This document shows, in pieces, positions 8,069 to 17,142 of a DNA stretch of 34,408 bases. Positions within the stretch are counted from its first letter, which is position 1. Each line of letters begins with the position of its first letter. The stretch spans positions 1-34,408 of the forward strand of contig CAYSAA010000063.1 of assembly GCA_964428905.1 (NCBI GenBank), read 5' to 3'. The DNA comes from CAYSAA01 sp964428905 (GTDB lineage Bacteria > Atribacterota > Phoenicimicrobiia > Phoenicimicrobiales > Stramentimicrobiaceae). Both the position numbers and the translations under genes were made by a program. The notes under the pieces were generated by a model, which saw nothing but the letters and a program-made list of their open reading frames with translations, searched no databases and was not told where the DNA came from.

Positions 8069-9418
8069 ATGGAAATGGGATTATATATTAGTCTTATACT
8101 TTTCTTTATTGGTTTATTAAGCGGGTTACCAGTAGGGTGGGTTTTTCTTGGAACTATTTTTTTGATATCATATTTTTCTAATATGTCTCCTTTATTTGTG
8201 GCTGGTTCTTTTTTTCATTCTTTAAGTGGCTCTATTTATATGGCGATCACTTTTTTTTTCTTAGCAGGTGCATTGATGGCCCAATCTGGAGTTGCCGAAA
8301 AGGTTCTTGCACTTGCCAGCCTTTTGGTGGGGAAGATGAAAGGAGGGTTAATAGCTGTTGGCATAGTTTCATCATATTTATTCGGAGCCTTAACTGGTTC
8401 ATCTATACCTTGTGTTGCTGCTTTGATACCGTTATTAGTCGAGCCTTTAGAAAAAAATTATGGATACGAAAAACGATATACAGCAGCTGTTATTTGTGCT
8501 TCAAGCCCTTTGGGATATCTTATACCCCCAAGTGTACCAGTATTAATTTACTGTCTTTTGTCTAAACAATCAGTTGCTGCAGTTTTTCTATCTACTATTG
8601 TGCCAGGGACCTTAATGGCTTTGGGATACCTGATTTTAAATTATTTTATTTCAGAAAAATATAGACACTTTGATTCAGGGGAAAATAACAATATTAATAA
8701 TAACAGTGATATTGAAAAAATAATTGTTAGGAAAAATAAAATTAAAATTATTTTCGAGGCATTACCGGCACTAGGTACTCCCCTTCTTATATTTGTAGGT
8801 ATTTACGGTGGTATTTGTACACCAAGTGAGGCGGGTTCACTCGCAGTTATATATACATTATTAATTGGAACATTTGTTTATCGTAAATTAGATAGTAAAA
8901 AATTATTATCAGTTACTTACGATTCAGTTTTAACTGTGGGGATGATTTTTATATTAATTGCAATGGGAATAGTTTTAGGAAGAACCTTTGCACGAGTAGG
9001 GATTGCACAAGTATTTATCGAAAGTATGCTAGGAATTGCTGAAAGTAAAATTGTAATATTATTGTTTGTTAATTTGATTTTATTTATCCTAGGCATGTTT
9101 ATAGATGCAACTCCAACAATGATTATACTAGTACCTCTAATGATACCAGTAATGAATTTTTATGAGGTAAATTTAGTACAATTTGGAGCAATATTTGTAG
9201 TAGCTGAGGGCTTAGCAGTAATAACGCCGCCGTTTGCTATAACATTATTTGCTACTGTAAGATTGTCTGGAGTGCTTTATGAAAAGTTAATACCACCTAT
9301 TTTGCTTTATTTGTTCCTAGTAGGAGTACCTGTTTTATTATTAACCACATTTATACCTGCTATAAGTTGTTGGTTACCTACCATAATTATGGGTTCAAGG
9401 GTCGTTGGCTCTTGGTAA
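8069..9418 (+). CDS. TRAP transporter large permease (DctM family)
   Basis: This is the ion-driven transport subunit of the TRAP system, about 449 residues of almost continuous hydrophobic helices. Recognisable DctM segments are LLSGLPVGWVF near the start, LTGSSIPCVAALIPLLVEPL, the re-entrant loop SSPLGYLIPPSVP and its second-half counterpart FIDATPTMIILVPLMIPV. The open frame begins at an ATG at 8054, immediately after the dctQ stop. However, GGAGGG at 8057-8061 sits at ideal distance from the ATG at 8069, so I prefer the later start. The next gene, the amidohydrolase, follows after 28 bases in the same direction, which suggests that the imported compound is its substrate (inference). Confidence 0.92.
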   Translation: MEMGLYISLILFFIGLLSGLPVGWVFLGTIFLISYFSNMSPLFVAGSFFHSLSGSIYMAITFFFLAGALMAQSGVAEKVLALASLLVGKMKGGLIAVGIVSSYLFGALTGSSIPCVAALIPLLVEPLEKNYGYEKRYTAAVICASSPLGYLIPPSVPVLIYCLLSKQSVAAVFLSTIVPGTLMALGYLILNYFISEKYRHFDSGENNNINNNSDIEKIIVRKNKIKIIFEALPALGTPLLIFVGIYGGICTPSEAGSLAVIYTLLIGTFVYRKLDSKKLLSVTYDSVLTVGMIFILIAMGIVLGRTFARVGIAQVFIESMLGIAESKIVILLFVNLILFILGMFIDATPTMIILVPLMIPVMNFYEVNLVQFGAIFVVAEGLAVITPPFAITLFATVRLSGVLYEKLIPPILLYLFLVGVPVLLLTTFIPAISCWLPTIIMGSRVVGSW

Positions 9419-9446
9419 AATATTAATAAGGAGGAAATAAGCAAGA

Positions 9447-10847
9447 ATGAGTATAAAAACTGATATATTAGAATATCTAAATAAAAAAGAGGGATTACTT
9501 TCAAATTTAGCTAAAGATATATGGGACCACCCACAAGTCGCTTTAAATGAGACTTATGCATCCAATAAAATTATTAATTTTCTTGAGGAGGAGGGTTTTT
9601 CCATTTCAAAAAACATAGGAAATATTTCTACATCTTTTGTTGCTTCATACGGCAAGGGAAGTCCTATAATTGGGATTCTAGGTGAGTATGATGCACTTCC
9701 AGGGCTTTCTCAAAAAGTGTCTAATAAAAAAGAACCAATAAATTATGGGCAACCAGGACATGGATGTGGTCATAACCTTCTAGGTGTAGGCAGTTTGGGT
9801 TCAGCAGTAACAATTAAGGAAATGATGAAAAATAATAGAATTAAAGGAACAGTTAGATATTATGGGTGCCCTGCAGAAGAAACACTTGTTGGGAAGGTAT
9901 TTATGGCAAAAGCTGGAGTTTTTGATGATTTAGATGCCTCTCTATGCTGGCATCCGATGAATGTAAATACAATATGGGATTGTTCTTCTCTTGCATTGAA
10001 TTCTTTTAAAATAAATTTTCATGGTGTTGCAGCTCATGCAGCATCTGATCCCGATAAAGGATTGAGTGCTTTAGATGGTGTAATACTTACAGATATAGGA
10101 GTAAATTATTTGCGAGAACATGTATTACAAGAAGCTCGAATTCATAGTGTAATAACCAATGGAGGATCGGTTCCTAATGTAGTTCCAGATTATGCACAAA
10201 TATGGTACTTTATAAGAGCTCCTCATAGGAATCAAGTAGAAAAAATATATTCAAAAGTGTTAGATATATCCAAAGGTGCTGCAATGATGACTGGAACTAC
10301 TGTCAATGTCGAATTCATAACAGGATGTTATGAATATTTACCTAATGATACTATAGGAAAAACAATCTATGAAAATTTATTGAAGGTTGGCCCGCCAGAT
10401 TTTACTAATGAGGAAAGAAATTTTGCTCAAGAATTAGAAGCAACTATGCCTGCTGATAGTTTTCGAACAATACTAAAATCATATGACTTAACACAAGAGG
10501 AGGTGGGTAGATTTCTCTCTGATAAAATAATTGTAAAAGATAAAGGGCCACTTTCTAAAGGTAAAATAATGGCAGGCTCTACTGATGTAGGAGATGTATC
10601 TTTTATAACACCTACTGCACAATTTGGAACAACTTGTTGGCCAATCAGTCTTCCAGAGCATAGTTGGCAGACCACTGCTTCATCTGGTAGTACCATAGGC
10701 TTTAAGGGTATGTTGGTTGCTGCTAAAACTTTAGCTTTAACTGTGTATGACCTTTTAACCGAACCAAATATTTTGAAAGAAGCAAGAGAAGAATTTAAAA
10801 AAGCCATCAATGGGGGGAAATATATTTCTCCCCTTCTAAAACGATAA
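9447..10847 (+). CDS. M20-family amidohydrolase, AbgB-like
   Basis: This 466-residue zinc-dependent amidohydrolase belongs to the M20D group, in the branch of p-aminobenzoyl-glutamate hydrolase subunit B and related aminoacylases. It cleaves an amide bond to free an amino acid. Metal-site segments are GEYDALPGL, QPGHGCGHNLLG, CPAEETLVGK and CWHPMNVNT. The dimerisation/lid domain includes FHGVAAHAASDPDKGLSALD, and the C-terminal SLPEHSWQTTASSGSTIG carries the last metal-binding His. The start follows AAGGAGG. It is in an operon with the TRAP permease, pointing to intracellular hydrolysis of an imported N-acyl amino acid or peptide-like compound. The exact substrate cannot be read from sequence; no AbgA partner is present in the window. 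Confidence 0.88.
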   Translation: MSIKTDILEYLNKKEGLLSNLAKDIWDHPQVALNETYASNKIINFLEEEGFSISKNIGNISTSFVASYGKGSPIIGILGEYDALPGLSQKVSNKKEPINYGQPGHGCGHNLLGVGSLGSAVTIKEMMKNNRIKGTVRYYGCPAEETLVGKVFMAKAGVFDDLDASLCWHPMNVNTIWDCSSLALNSFKINFHGVAAHAASDPDKGLSALDGVILTDIGVNYLREHVLQEARIHSVITNGGSVPNVVPDYAQIWYFIRAPHRNQVEKIYSKVLDISKGAAMMTGTTVNVEFITGCYEYLPNDTIGKTIYENLLKVGPPDFTNEERNFAQELEATMPADSFRTILKSYDLTQEEVGRFLSDKIIVKDKGPLSKGKIMAGSTDVGDVSFITPTAQFGTTCWPISLPEHSWQTTASSGSTIGFKGMLVAAKTLALTVYDLLTEPNILKEAREEFKKAINGGKYISPLLKR

Positions 10848-10898
10848 TTCAAGTTATTTATAGGGAATCTTTAACCATCTTGTTTAATTTAGCATGAA

Positions 10899-10918
10899 CC
10901 CCAGCTGTTAAGGTGGGG
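10899..10918 (+). repeat. GC-rich hairpin, possible IS200/IS605 right-end relic
   Basis: CCCCA (10899-10903) pairs with TGGGG (10914-10918), with two further pairs inside. It stands out in AT-rich intergenic DNA and resembles the hairpins at IS605-type right ends (GAACCCC...GGGGATGA). No T-run follows, so it is unlikely to be a terminator. No tnpB frame precedes it. Confidence 0.35.
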
Positions 10919-10952
10919 ATGAGAGTAAATTCCCGGTAAAAGAAATAAAACA

Positions 10953-10993
10953 GCAATATTTAAATAATCGATTAAATAAAAGTAAGATATTGC
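10953..10993. repeat. Inverted repeat ahead of the D-aminoacylase gene
   Basis: GCAATAT at 10953-10959 and ATATTGC at 10987-10993 flank an AT-rich, nearly palindromic centre around ATCGAT. Placed 57-97 bases before the deacylase start, it could be an operator, but no regulator is tied to it. Confidence 0.3.
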
Positions 10994-11049
10994 AAAAACT
11001 TCCCAAATAAATATTTTAACATTGTTCAATATATAAATCGGTTAATGAG

Positions 11050-12678
11050 ATGAAAATGATAGATTATGATTTAAAAATCAAAAACGGGTATGTAATAGAT
11101 GGAACGTGTAATCCTTGGTTAAAAAAAGATATTGGAATAAATAAAGGGAAAATAAAGAGCTTGGGTTTTGTCGATGGATATGGGGAAAAAGAAATAGATG
11201 CAGACGGGATGATTATATCACCAGGTTTTATTGATTTACATAGCCATGCTGACCATGGTATCTTGGCGTATCCAAATGCTGAAAACTTTATAATGCAAGG
11301 TGTAACAACCGCTGTTGTTGGTAACTGTGGATTGTCTATGGCTCCAATAAATCCTGACAGAGTAGATGTTTTAAAAAAATACTTATCACCTTTTTTAGTA
11401 AAAGATTTCGATTATAAATGGGATTGGGAAACTTTGGGAGAATTTTATAAAAAGGTTGAAAAACAAGGGATTTCTATAAATATCGCTCCTTTGGTAGGGC
11501 AGGGAACAATAAGATTAGCAGTTAAAGGTTTTGATTCAAATAAAGTTTCAAAAGAAGAGATGGAAAAAATGAAAACACTCCTTGAAAAAAGCATTGAAGA
11601 TGGTGTTTTTGGGATGTCTACAGGTCTTATATATCCACCTGGGTGCTATTCTACTACAGATGAACTTATCGAGTTAGGGGCTGTTTTAAAGAAATATGGG
11701 CTGGTTTATACGACTCATATAAGGAGTGAAAGCAATAAGTTAATTGAGGCCGTAGAAGAGGCTATTAAAATAGGTGAAGAAAATAATATTGCAGTTGAAA
11801 TTTCTCATCACAAATCAGGTGGAAAGGAAAACTGGGGACTAGTTAATACAAGTTTAAAACTAATGGAACAAGCGAGAAGTAGAGGTGTCGAGGTTAACTG
11901 TGATGTATATCCCTACATAGCAGGCAATACAACTATAACCGCACTACTACCAATATGGATGCTAGATGGCGGTATAGGCAAAATGCTTGAACGCTTGAAA
12001 AATAAATCAACAAGAGAAAGAATAAAGAAAGAGATTAATGAAAATTTAATTAATGGTGAAAATTGGATTAAGGACAATGGATGGGATAACATTATAATAA
12101 ATGAATGTAAATTAAAAGAAGAATATGTGGGGAAATCATTAGAAAAAATATTAAATGAAAAAAATGAATCTAATAACCTATTTGAAAGATTTTTTAATTG
12201 GCTTTTAGAAATAAATGGAGATGCTACAATGACAGTTTTTATGCTTAATGAAAAAGATTTAAAAGCCGTGATATCTAGCCCGTTGTCATCTATAATTACA
12301 GATGAGTCTTCAGCTTCAATTCCTAATGGTAAACCTCATCCTAGGAAGTATGGAACATTTCCAAGACTACTTGGAAAATATGTAAGAGAAGAAAAACTCT
12401 TAACATTAGAAAATGCTATACGAAAAATAACATCCTTGCCTGCCTCAAAATTAAGACTTTGTAAAAAAGGTATTGTGGCAGAAGGATTTGATGCCGATAT
12501 CGTGATTTTTGATCAAAAAAATATTATAGATATGGCAACATATAGCAAACCTCAATATCCAAGAGGAATTAGATATGTTATTGTAAATGGAGAGATTGTT
12601 GTAGAGGAAGGGAAACCTACGGGTATAAGGCCTGGCAAAATATTAAGTAATTTCCAGAAAAGAAATAATATTCGATAA
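11050..12678 (+). CDS. N-acyl-D-amino-acid deacylase (D-aminoacylase)
   Basis: This is an amidohydrolase-superfamily enzyme of 542 residues that removes the acyl group from N-acyl-D-amino acids. It carries the N-terminal beta sandwich entry (IKNGYVIDGTCNPW), the metal motif DLHSHAD with His64 and His66, and the cysteine of VVGNCGLSM (about residue 94) that bridges metal in this family. It also has the histidines of TTHIRSES and EISHHKSGG and the catalytic aspartate in SSIITDESS. The length suits the family. The start has only a weak upstream GA-rich site; the ATG at 11056 is an alternative. It lies between an amidohydrolase and an aminotransferase in the same direction, supporting a pathway that deacylates an amino acid and then transaminates it. 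D-selectivity is a family property, not shown here; some relatives act on other N-acyl or imide substrates. Confidence 0.88.
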   Translation: MKMIDYDLKIKNGYVIDGTCNPWLKKDIGINKGKIKSLGFVDGYGEKEIDADGMIISPGFIDLHSHADHGILAYPNAENFIMQGVTTAVVGNCGLSMAPINPDRVDVLKKYLSPFLVKDFDYKWDWETLGEFYKKVEKQGISINIAPLVGQGTIRLAVKGFDSNKVSKEEMEKMKTLLEKSIEDGVFGMSTGLIYPPGCYSTTDELIELGAVLKKYGLVYTTHIRSESNKLIEAVEEAIKIGEENNIAVEISHHKSGGKENWGLVNTSLKLMEQARSRGVEVNCDVYPYIAGNTTITALLPIWMLDGGIGKMLERLKNKSTRERIKKEINENLINGENWIKDNGWDNIIINECKLKEEYVGKSLEKILNEKNESNNLFERFFNWLLEINGDATMTVFMLNEKDLKAVISSPLSSIITDESSASIPNGKPHPRKYGTFPRLLGKYVREEKLLTLENAIRKITSLPASKLRLCKKGIVAEGFDADIVIFDQKNIIDMATYSKPQYPRGIRYVIVNGEIVVEEGKPTGIRPGKILSNFQKRNNIR

Positions 12679-12973
12679 TCTACCACGATATGATCAAGTT
12701 ATGGAGAAAGGCGTAGGGCATTATTTATTAAAACCAGAAGAAGATTAATAATAAATAGATTGATTTTTATATTCCATATGTATTACTTTCAAGATATATT
12801 TATACATTGTCGTTATTTGCTATGGAAAACTGATTGTTTCATAGGTAAAACTTTTTTCTGAGAGGTTTTGTCAATTTTTTATTTTTTATATCTAAACTAA
12901 GTACGTTTGCTTAAAGTTTTTAAGGAATCTTCCTAATAAAATTAATTTAAAAAACAAAAGGGGAATTTTAAAA

Positions 12974-14350
12974 ATGATAAGTATAAGAAGTATTAAAAAA
13001 CCATCTATAAAAACAATAATACCCGGTCCCAAATCAAAAGAATTATTAAAAAATAAGGATGAATTCGTCCCTCAAGGTGTTTTTAACACAGTACCAACTT
13101 TTATCAAAAGAGGGGAAGGAGCAGTGATTGAAGATGTTGATGGAAATATTCTCTTTGATTTCGCTGGTGGCATTGGTGTATTAAATATAGGTTACAGTCA
13201 TCCGGAAGTAGTTGAAACAGTTAAAAAGCAAGCAGAGAATTTTTTTCATTCCAGTATTAATGTAGTGTTGTATGAATCCTATATAAAATTAGCCAAAAAA
13301 TTATGTGAGATTACTCCCGGTGATTTTAAGAAAAAAACAATGCTGGTTAATAGTGGGGCTGAAGCTGTAGAAAATGCTATTAAAATAGCTCGTAAGTATA
13401 CCAAGAAATCTGATATTATCTGTTTTGAAGGAGCTTTCCATGGTAGAACACTCTTAACTATGAGCCTAACCAGCAAAGTAAAGCCCTATAGTTTTGGTTT
13501 TGGTCCTTTTGCACCGGGAATTCATAAAATGCCTTTCGCTAATTGTTACCGTTGTGCCTATGGATTACAGAGAGAAACCTGCAATCTAAGGTGTGCAGAA
13601 AGGTTAGAAGAGATGTTTATTTCTGTTGTCGATCCAGAGAATGTTGCTGCTGTTATCTTAGAACCCATTCAGGGAGAAGGAGGATTCATTTTACCACCTG
13701 ACGAATTTATAACCAAATTAAAAAATATCTGTAATAAACACAATATTCTTTTTATTGCAGATGAAATTCAGTCCGGTTTTTGCCGAACAGGCAAAATGTT
13801 TGCCAGCGAATATTGGGACGTAGTTCCTGATATTATTACTACAGCTAAATCCATGGCTGGTGGCTTACCAATTAGCGCTGTCACGGCCAGAGCAGAAATT
13901 TTTGATGCTGCTCATGTAGGTGGTATTGGAGGAACATTTAGTGGTAATCCTCTAGCCTGTGAAGCTGGCCTAAAAGTGATTGATATTATGGAAAGAGATA
14001 ATTTTGCTAAAAAAGCCCAGGTAATTGGTAAAATTATACTATCCCGCTTCATGAAACTACGCGAAAAATATCCCATTATAGGAAATGTTAGAGGACGTGG
14101 AGCCATGTACGCTTTAGAGTTGGTTAAAGATAGGGATACTAAAGAACCTGCAAAAGAAAAAACAAAAGAAGTAATTCAAGAAGCATACCAACATGGTCTT
14201 GTCCTACTTTCTGCAGGTCTTTATAGTAATGTAATTAGGATTTTAGTACCTTTAGTTGTTACCAAAGAACAGCTGGAGGTAGGTTTGGATATTATTGAGA
14301 ATGCTGTTAAGAAAGTGTCTTTTGAGCATGACAATGACAAGAATCAATAA
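12974..14350 (+). CDS. Class III aminotransferase, 4-aminobutyrate aminotransferase-like
   Basis: This intact 458-residue pyridoxal-phosphate enzyme transfers an amino group, typically from an omega-amino acid to 2-oxoglutarate or pyruvate, giving an aldehyde. Visible marks are LVNSGAEAVENAIKIARKY, the aromatic/His site ICFEGAFHGRTLLTMS, the Asp that binds the pyridine nitrogen in FIADEIQSGF and the Schiff-base lysine in TTAKSMAGGLPISA. A cysteine cluster CYRC...CNLRC at about residues 190-206 is shared with the broken paralogue at 3527-4860 and occurs in a GabT subgroup. An AGGGGAA-like site precedes the start. The aldehyde product could be oxidised by the aldehyde:ferredoxin oxidoreductase encoded next (inference). 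Substrate could be 4-aminobutyrate, 5-aminovalerate or ornithine. Confidence 0.9.
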   Translation: MISIRSIKKPSIKTIIPGPKSKELLKNKDEFVPQGVFNTVPTFIKRGEGAVIEDVDGNILFDFAGGIGVLNIGYSHPEVVETVKKQAENFFHSSINVVLYESYIKLAKKLCEITPGDFKKKTMLVNSGAEAVENAIKIARKYTKKSDIICFEGAFHGRTLLTMSLTSKVKPYSFGFGPFAPGIHKMPFANCYRCAYGLQRETCNLRCAERLEEMFISVVDPENVAAVILEPIQGEGGFILPPDEFITKLKNICNKHNILFIADEIQSGFCRTGKMFASEYWDVVPDIITTAKSMAGGLPISAVTARAEIFDAAHVGGIGGTFSGNPLACEAGLKVIDIMERDNFAKKAQVIGKIILSRFMKLREKYPIIGNVRGRGAMYALELVKDRDTKEPAKEKTKEVIQEAYQHGLVLLSAGLYSNVIRILVPLVVTKEQLEVGLDIIENAVKKVSFEHDNDKNQ

Positions 14351-14575
14351 CAGAATACGATGTAACAGTATAAAGGATAAAATCATGCCTCCTGAACAGA
14401 CAGCTTCACTCATCACTAATGGCGAGACTGTAGTCACCAGCAATTTTATACCGGCATACTATCCAAAGGTAATTCACCGGGTTTTTGCTAATAGACTGAA
14501 AAAAATAAACAGCTACAACTTGCTTATCAATGACTGGTGCATCAGTGGGAAAAGAATTAGGTAGGGTATGATCGG
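14334..14575 (+). pseudogene. Second CoA-transferase N-terminal remnant
   Basis: The frame reads RINNRIRCNSIKDKIMPPEQ, TASLITNGETVVTSNFIPA and YYPKVIHRVFANRLKK. It matches the same acetyl-CoA hydrolase/CoA-transferase N-terminus as the fragment at 3054-3240, position by position. Near 14525 the frame shifts to TGASVGKELGRV, the next conserved segment of the family (LLTGAS.G.ELDG), and homology then ends. It overlaps the 3' end of the aminotransferase by a few codons, so it was probably the next gene of that operon before decay. Confidence 0.7.
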
Positions 14576-14864
14576 AGCAGGGATTATTGTCAGACGAAAC
14601 GTTTAAAGAATGAGCTTTAAGAATTAAATATCTTAAAGCAAAATAGAAATAAAGAAACCGCCATAAGCAGGAAATCTCAAAGCAGTTTTGATTGTATTTC
14701 TACTTGAGGCAACGTATCAGCTTTCGATTATATTTTCATGTAAGGAAACGAGTTTATCTTATGTACTTTTACAGAAAATGTAGCAAACACTCTAAAATTT
14801 GCAACTGAAGGTTTTTATATAAACAAATAATACTTTAAAAGGCTAAAATATGGAGGAAACTAGT
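14576..14864. other. Gap with no clear gene before the AOR
   Basis: A stretch near 14600-14700 reads, with stops, like a coiled-coil (RLKNEL, ELNILKQNRN) and could be a decayed transposase OrfA, but it is too weak to call. No -24/-12 promoter or clear hairpin is present. The leader of the AOR gene lies at its 3' end. Confidence 0.3.
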
Positions 14865-16622
14865 ATGTACGGAAACCATGGGAAGGTAATGCATATTTAT
14901 CTTGACCAAAAAAAATATGGGGAAGAGATAATTCCAGAAAAAATTTATGAAAAATATATTGGCGGAAAGGGTTTAGGTACTTATCTATTAAAAAGAGAGG
15001 TAAACCCAAAAGTTGATCCATTATCACCTGATAATAAGTTGATATTTTGTACCGGCCCCTTGACAGGCACTACTATGCAGGCTGTAAGCCGCTACGGAGT
15101 ATTTACTAAATCCCCTCAGACAGGTATTTATGTAGAATCTTATTCAGGTGGATATGTAGCTCCCAAAATGAAGGCAACTGGTTATGATGGATTTATCCTC
15201 CACGGAACACTAACCTCCCCGGGTTATCTAGTAATCACTGAAAAAGGGATAGAATTTAAAAATGCAGATCATCTTTGGGGAAAAGAAACATATGAAACAG
15301 AAGATAGAATAATTGAAGAAGTTGGAGTAAAGGGTTCTCAGGCAATTGTTATTGGCCCTGCTGGAGAGAACTTGGTAGTTTTTTCTGGAATAACAAATAA
15401 TTATTGGAGACATGCTGGTCGGGCAGGAGTGGGGGCTGTTATGGGTTCAAAAAAATTAAAAGCCATGGTTTTTTACGGAAATATTAAAACAAAAGCTGCT
15501 GAGGAGGGAAAATTTGACAGGATAGTTAGTGAATTTGTGAAGAAAGCCAAGGAAGACCAAGGAATAAAGAACTACCAAAAATACGGTACACCACAACTGG
15601 TAGCTCTAGTAAATTCATATGGGGCATTCCCTACTAGATACTGGCAAAAAGGAGAAAAAGATAACTGGGAGAATATTAGTGCAAGTTATATAGTAGAAAA
15701 AATGGATGCCAAACCTAGAGCCTGTCATCGCTGCATGATTGCTTGTGGTAAATTTTCTACTGTAAAAAAGGGCAAGAGACAAGGATTAAAGATTGAGGGT
15801 CCTGAATATGAAACAATCTATTCATTCGGAGGTCTATGTGAAATAGACCAGTTGGAAGAAATAGCTTATTTAAATGATATTTGTGATCGCTTAGGCTTGG
15901 ATACAATCAGTACTGGGAATGTAGTAGGATTAGCTATCGAAGCAACAGAAAGAGGCAGACTATATACTGATTTGGAATATGGGAATGCTGATAGAATTGC
16001 AGACCTCATAAAGGATATATCTTGCAGGAGGGGAATAGGAGATATCTTGGCTATGGGTATAAAAGATGCTAGTCAAGAGCTTGGCTTAAATGATTTGGCT
16101 ATTCATGTCAAAGGTCTTGAACCCGCTGGTTATGATCCAAGGATCCTTAGGGGTATGGGCCTAGCATATGCAACTTCACCGCGGGGGGCATGTCACTTAA
16201 GGGCAACTGTCTATAAGGCAGAATTAAGTGGAATGCATGAGTTTTCGACAAATGATGGGGAAGTTAAAGTATTGATTGACTTTGAAAATCATCATATCAT
16301 TCAAGACACCGGAATTATATGCCGTTTTACCAGAGATCTAACCCCAATAAATTTCTTGGTTGATTTATATAGCAGTGTAACTGGATATAATTATTCTGAG
16401 AATAAATTTAAGCAGATTACCAATAATATTTTGTCAGAGATAAGAAATTTTAATCTAAGTACAGGGATGGAAACAGGGGCCGATACATTACCTGATAGAT
16501 TCTTTGATGAACCACTACCACCCAAAAATCAAACAATCACAAGAGAAGAGTTATCCAGAATGCTGACAGGTTATTATAGTATTCGAGGCTGGGATGAAAA
16601 TGGTATTCCTAAAAACAATTAA
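14865..16622 (+). CDS. Aldehyde:ferredoxin oxidoreductase (tungsten enzyme)
   Basis: About 585 residues of the AOR family, which oxidises aldehydes to acids and reduces ferredoxin in the cytosol using a tungsten bis-pyranopterin cofactor and one [4Fe-4S] cluster. The start MYGNHGKVMHIYLD at 14865 is the family's usual N-terminus and has GGAGGA just upstream; the ATG at 14850 would add five residues and lacks a site. Cluster ligands are CHRCMIAC (Cys287, 290, 294) and the distant Cys486 in DTGIICRF. Pterin-binding segments include GRAGVGAVMGSKKLKA, GLDTISTGN and GLEPAGYDPR. It follows an aminotransferase whose product should be an aldehyde, and precedes the HdrABC cluster, which can exchange electrons with ferredoxin. 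Substrate unknown; related tungsten enzymes act on aliphatic or aromatic aldehydes or formyl groups. Confidence 0.93.
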   Translation: MYGNHGKVMHIYLDQKKYGEEIIPEKIYEKYIGGKGLGTYLLKREVNPKVDPLSPDNKLIFCTGPLTGTTMQAVSRYGVFTKSPQTGIYVESYSGGYVAPKMKATGYDGFILHGTLTSPGYLVITEKGIEFKNADHLWGKETYETEDRIIEEVGVKGSQAIVIGPAGENLVVFSGITNNYWRHAGRAGVGAVMGSKKLKAMVFYGNIKTKAAEEGKFDRIVSEFVKKAKEDQGIKNYQKYGTPQLVALVNSYGAFPTRYWQKGEKDNWENISASYIVEKMDAKPRACHRCMIACGKFSTVKKGKRQGLKIEGPEYETIYSFGGLCEIDQLEEIAYLNDICDRLGLDTISTGNVVGLAIEATERGRLYTDLEYGNADRIADLIKDISCRRGIGDILAMGIKDASQELGLNDLAIHVKGLEPAGYDPRILRGMGLAYATSPRGACHLRATVYKAELSGMHEFSTNDGEVKVLIDFENHHIIQDTGIICRFTRDLTPINFLVDLYSSVTGYNYSENKFKQITNNILSEIRNFNLSTGMETGADTLPDRFFDEPLPPKNQTITREELSRMLTGYYSIRGWDENGIPKNN

Positions 16623-16668
16623 AAAGATTGATGATTATTAACAATTCTATTCCTTAATTAAGTTTTAC

Positions 16669-16992
16669 TTAGAACCTTGAAAAACTGTTGTAGCTGTAAT
16701 TGTAATGTGTTACGGGTGTATTCGGATTTTCGATTAATGATTTTTCCATTTGTAGTTCCCTGATCATGTTTTTCTCCAGGTCTTCTGAGATCTTTCTGGT
16801 TGGCTTGTTACGGGAATAATGAATAGAGAATCCCTCGGGATTATTCTTGAATTCTTTGACTAAGTGAAAGAATCTTCTCTTTTTAATTCCCAGGAATTCC
16901 TGCAGGTATTTTCTCTCTATCTTATTCTCTACATAGCGCCTCAATAGATCTTTGACCTGATCATTGTTAAATTTCTTGTGCATCTGAACCAT
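16669..16992 (-). pseudogene. Transposase N-terminal fragment (integrase-type)
   Basis: This 107-codon minus-strand frame starts MVQMHKKFNNDQVKDLLRRY and continues with YLQEFLGIKKRRFFHLVKEF, a helix-turn-helix N-terminal domain. It ends just after NTPVTHYNYSY, where the integrase core should begin. Frame and homology are lost there, so this is a truncated copy. It looks like the missing N-terminal half of the transposase type whose C-terminal relic is at 6567-6895. Two copies of GTGTGCACTTTTAA lie just upstream of its start and may belong to the element end. Confidence 0.6.
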
Positions 16993-17036
16993 AACCTAAA
17001 ACCTCTTTCTTTTTAGTTTTAGATTATAGTTTCAAG

Positions 17037-17084
17037 GTGTGCACTTTTAAACTTTAAATCATGTAAAAAAGTGTGCACTTTTAA
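17037..17084. repeat. Two direct copies of GTGTGCACTTTTAA
   Basis: Identical 14-mers at 17037-17050 and 17071-17084, 34 bases apart. They lie upstream of the minus-strand transposase fragment and upstream of the hdrA promoter. They are most likely transposase-binding repeats of the element end; a regulator site for hdrA is possible. Confidence 0.5.
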
Positions 17085-17113
17085 TTTTTAATTGACAAAC
17101 AGCATAAAATAAA

Positions 17114-17142
17114 TTGACTTAAAATATTGTATTTGTTATTAT
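17114..17142 (+). promoter_or_regulatory. Sigma-70-type promoter for the hdrACB-sdhBA cluster
   Basis: TTGACT at 17114-17119, a 17-base spacer and TATTAT at 17137-17142. It gives an untranslated leader of about 115 bases before hdrA. The block is very similar to the promoter at 33572-33600 ahead of the cobalamin riboswitch. Confidence 0.6.

Noticed and set aside
12680..12747. Short frame reading LPRYDQVMEKGVGHYLLKPEED after the D-aminoacylase gene
   Set aside because: It looks protein-like and ends with a stop, but it has no start, is only about 22 codons and I do not recognise the family. It may be the tail of a lost gene.
14585..14720. Coiled-coil-like frame resembling a transposase OrfA
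   Set aside because: Contains stops, no helix-turn-helix is seen and the similarity is only to generic charged helices.
14781..14805. Candidate sigma-54 promoter before the AOR (ATTTGC as a -12 element)
   Set aside because: No GG at the required distance upstream.
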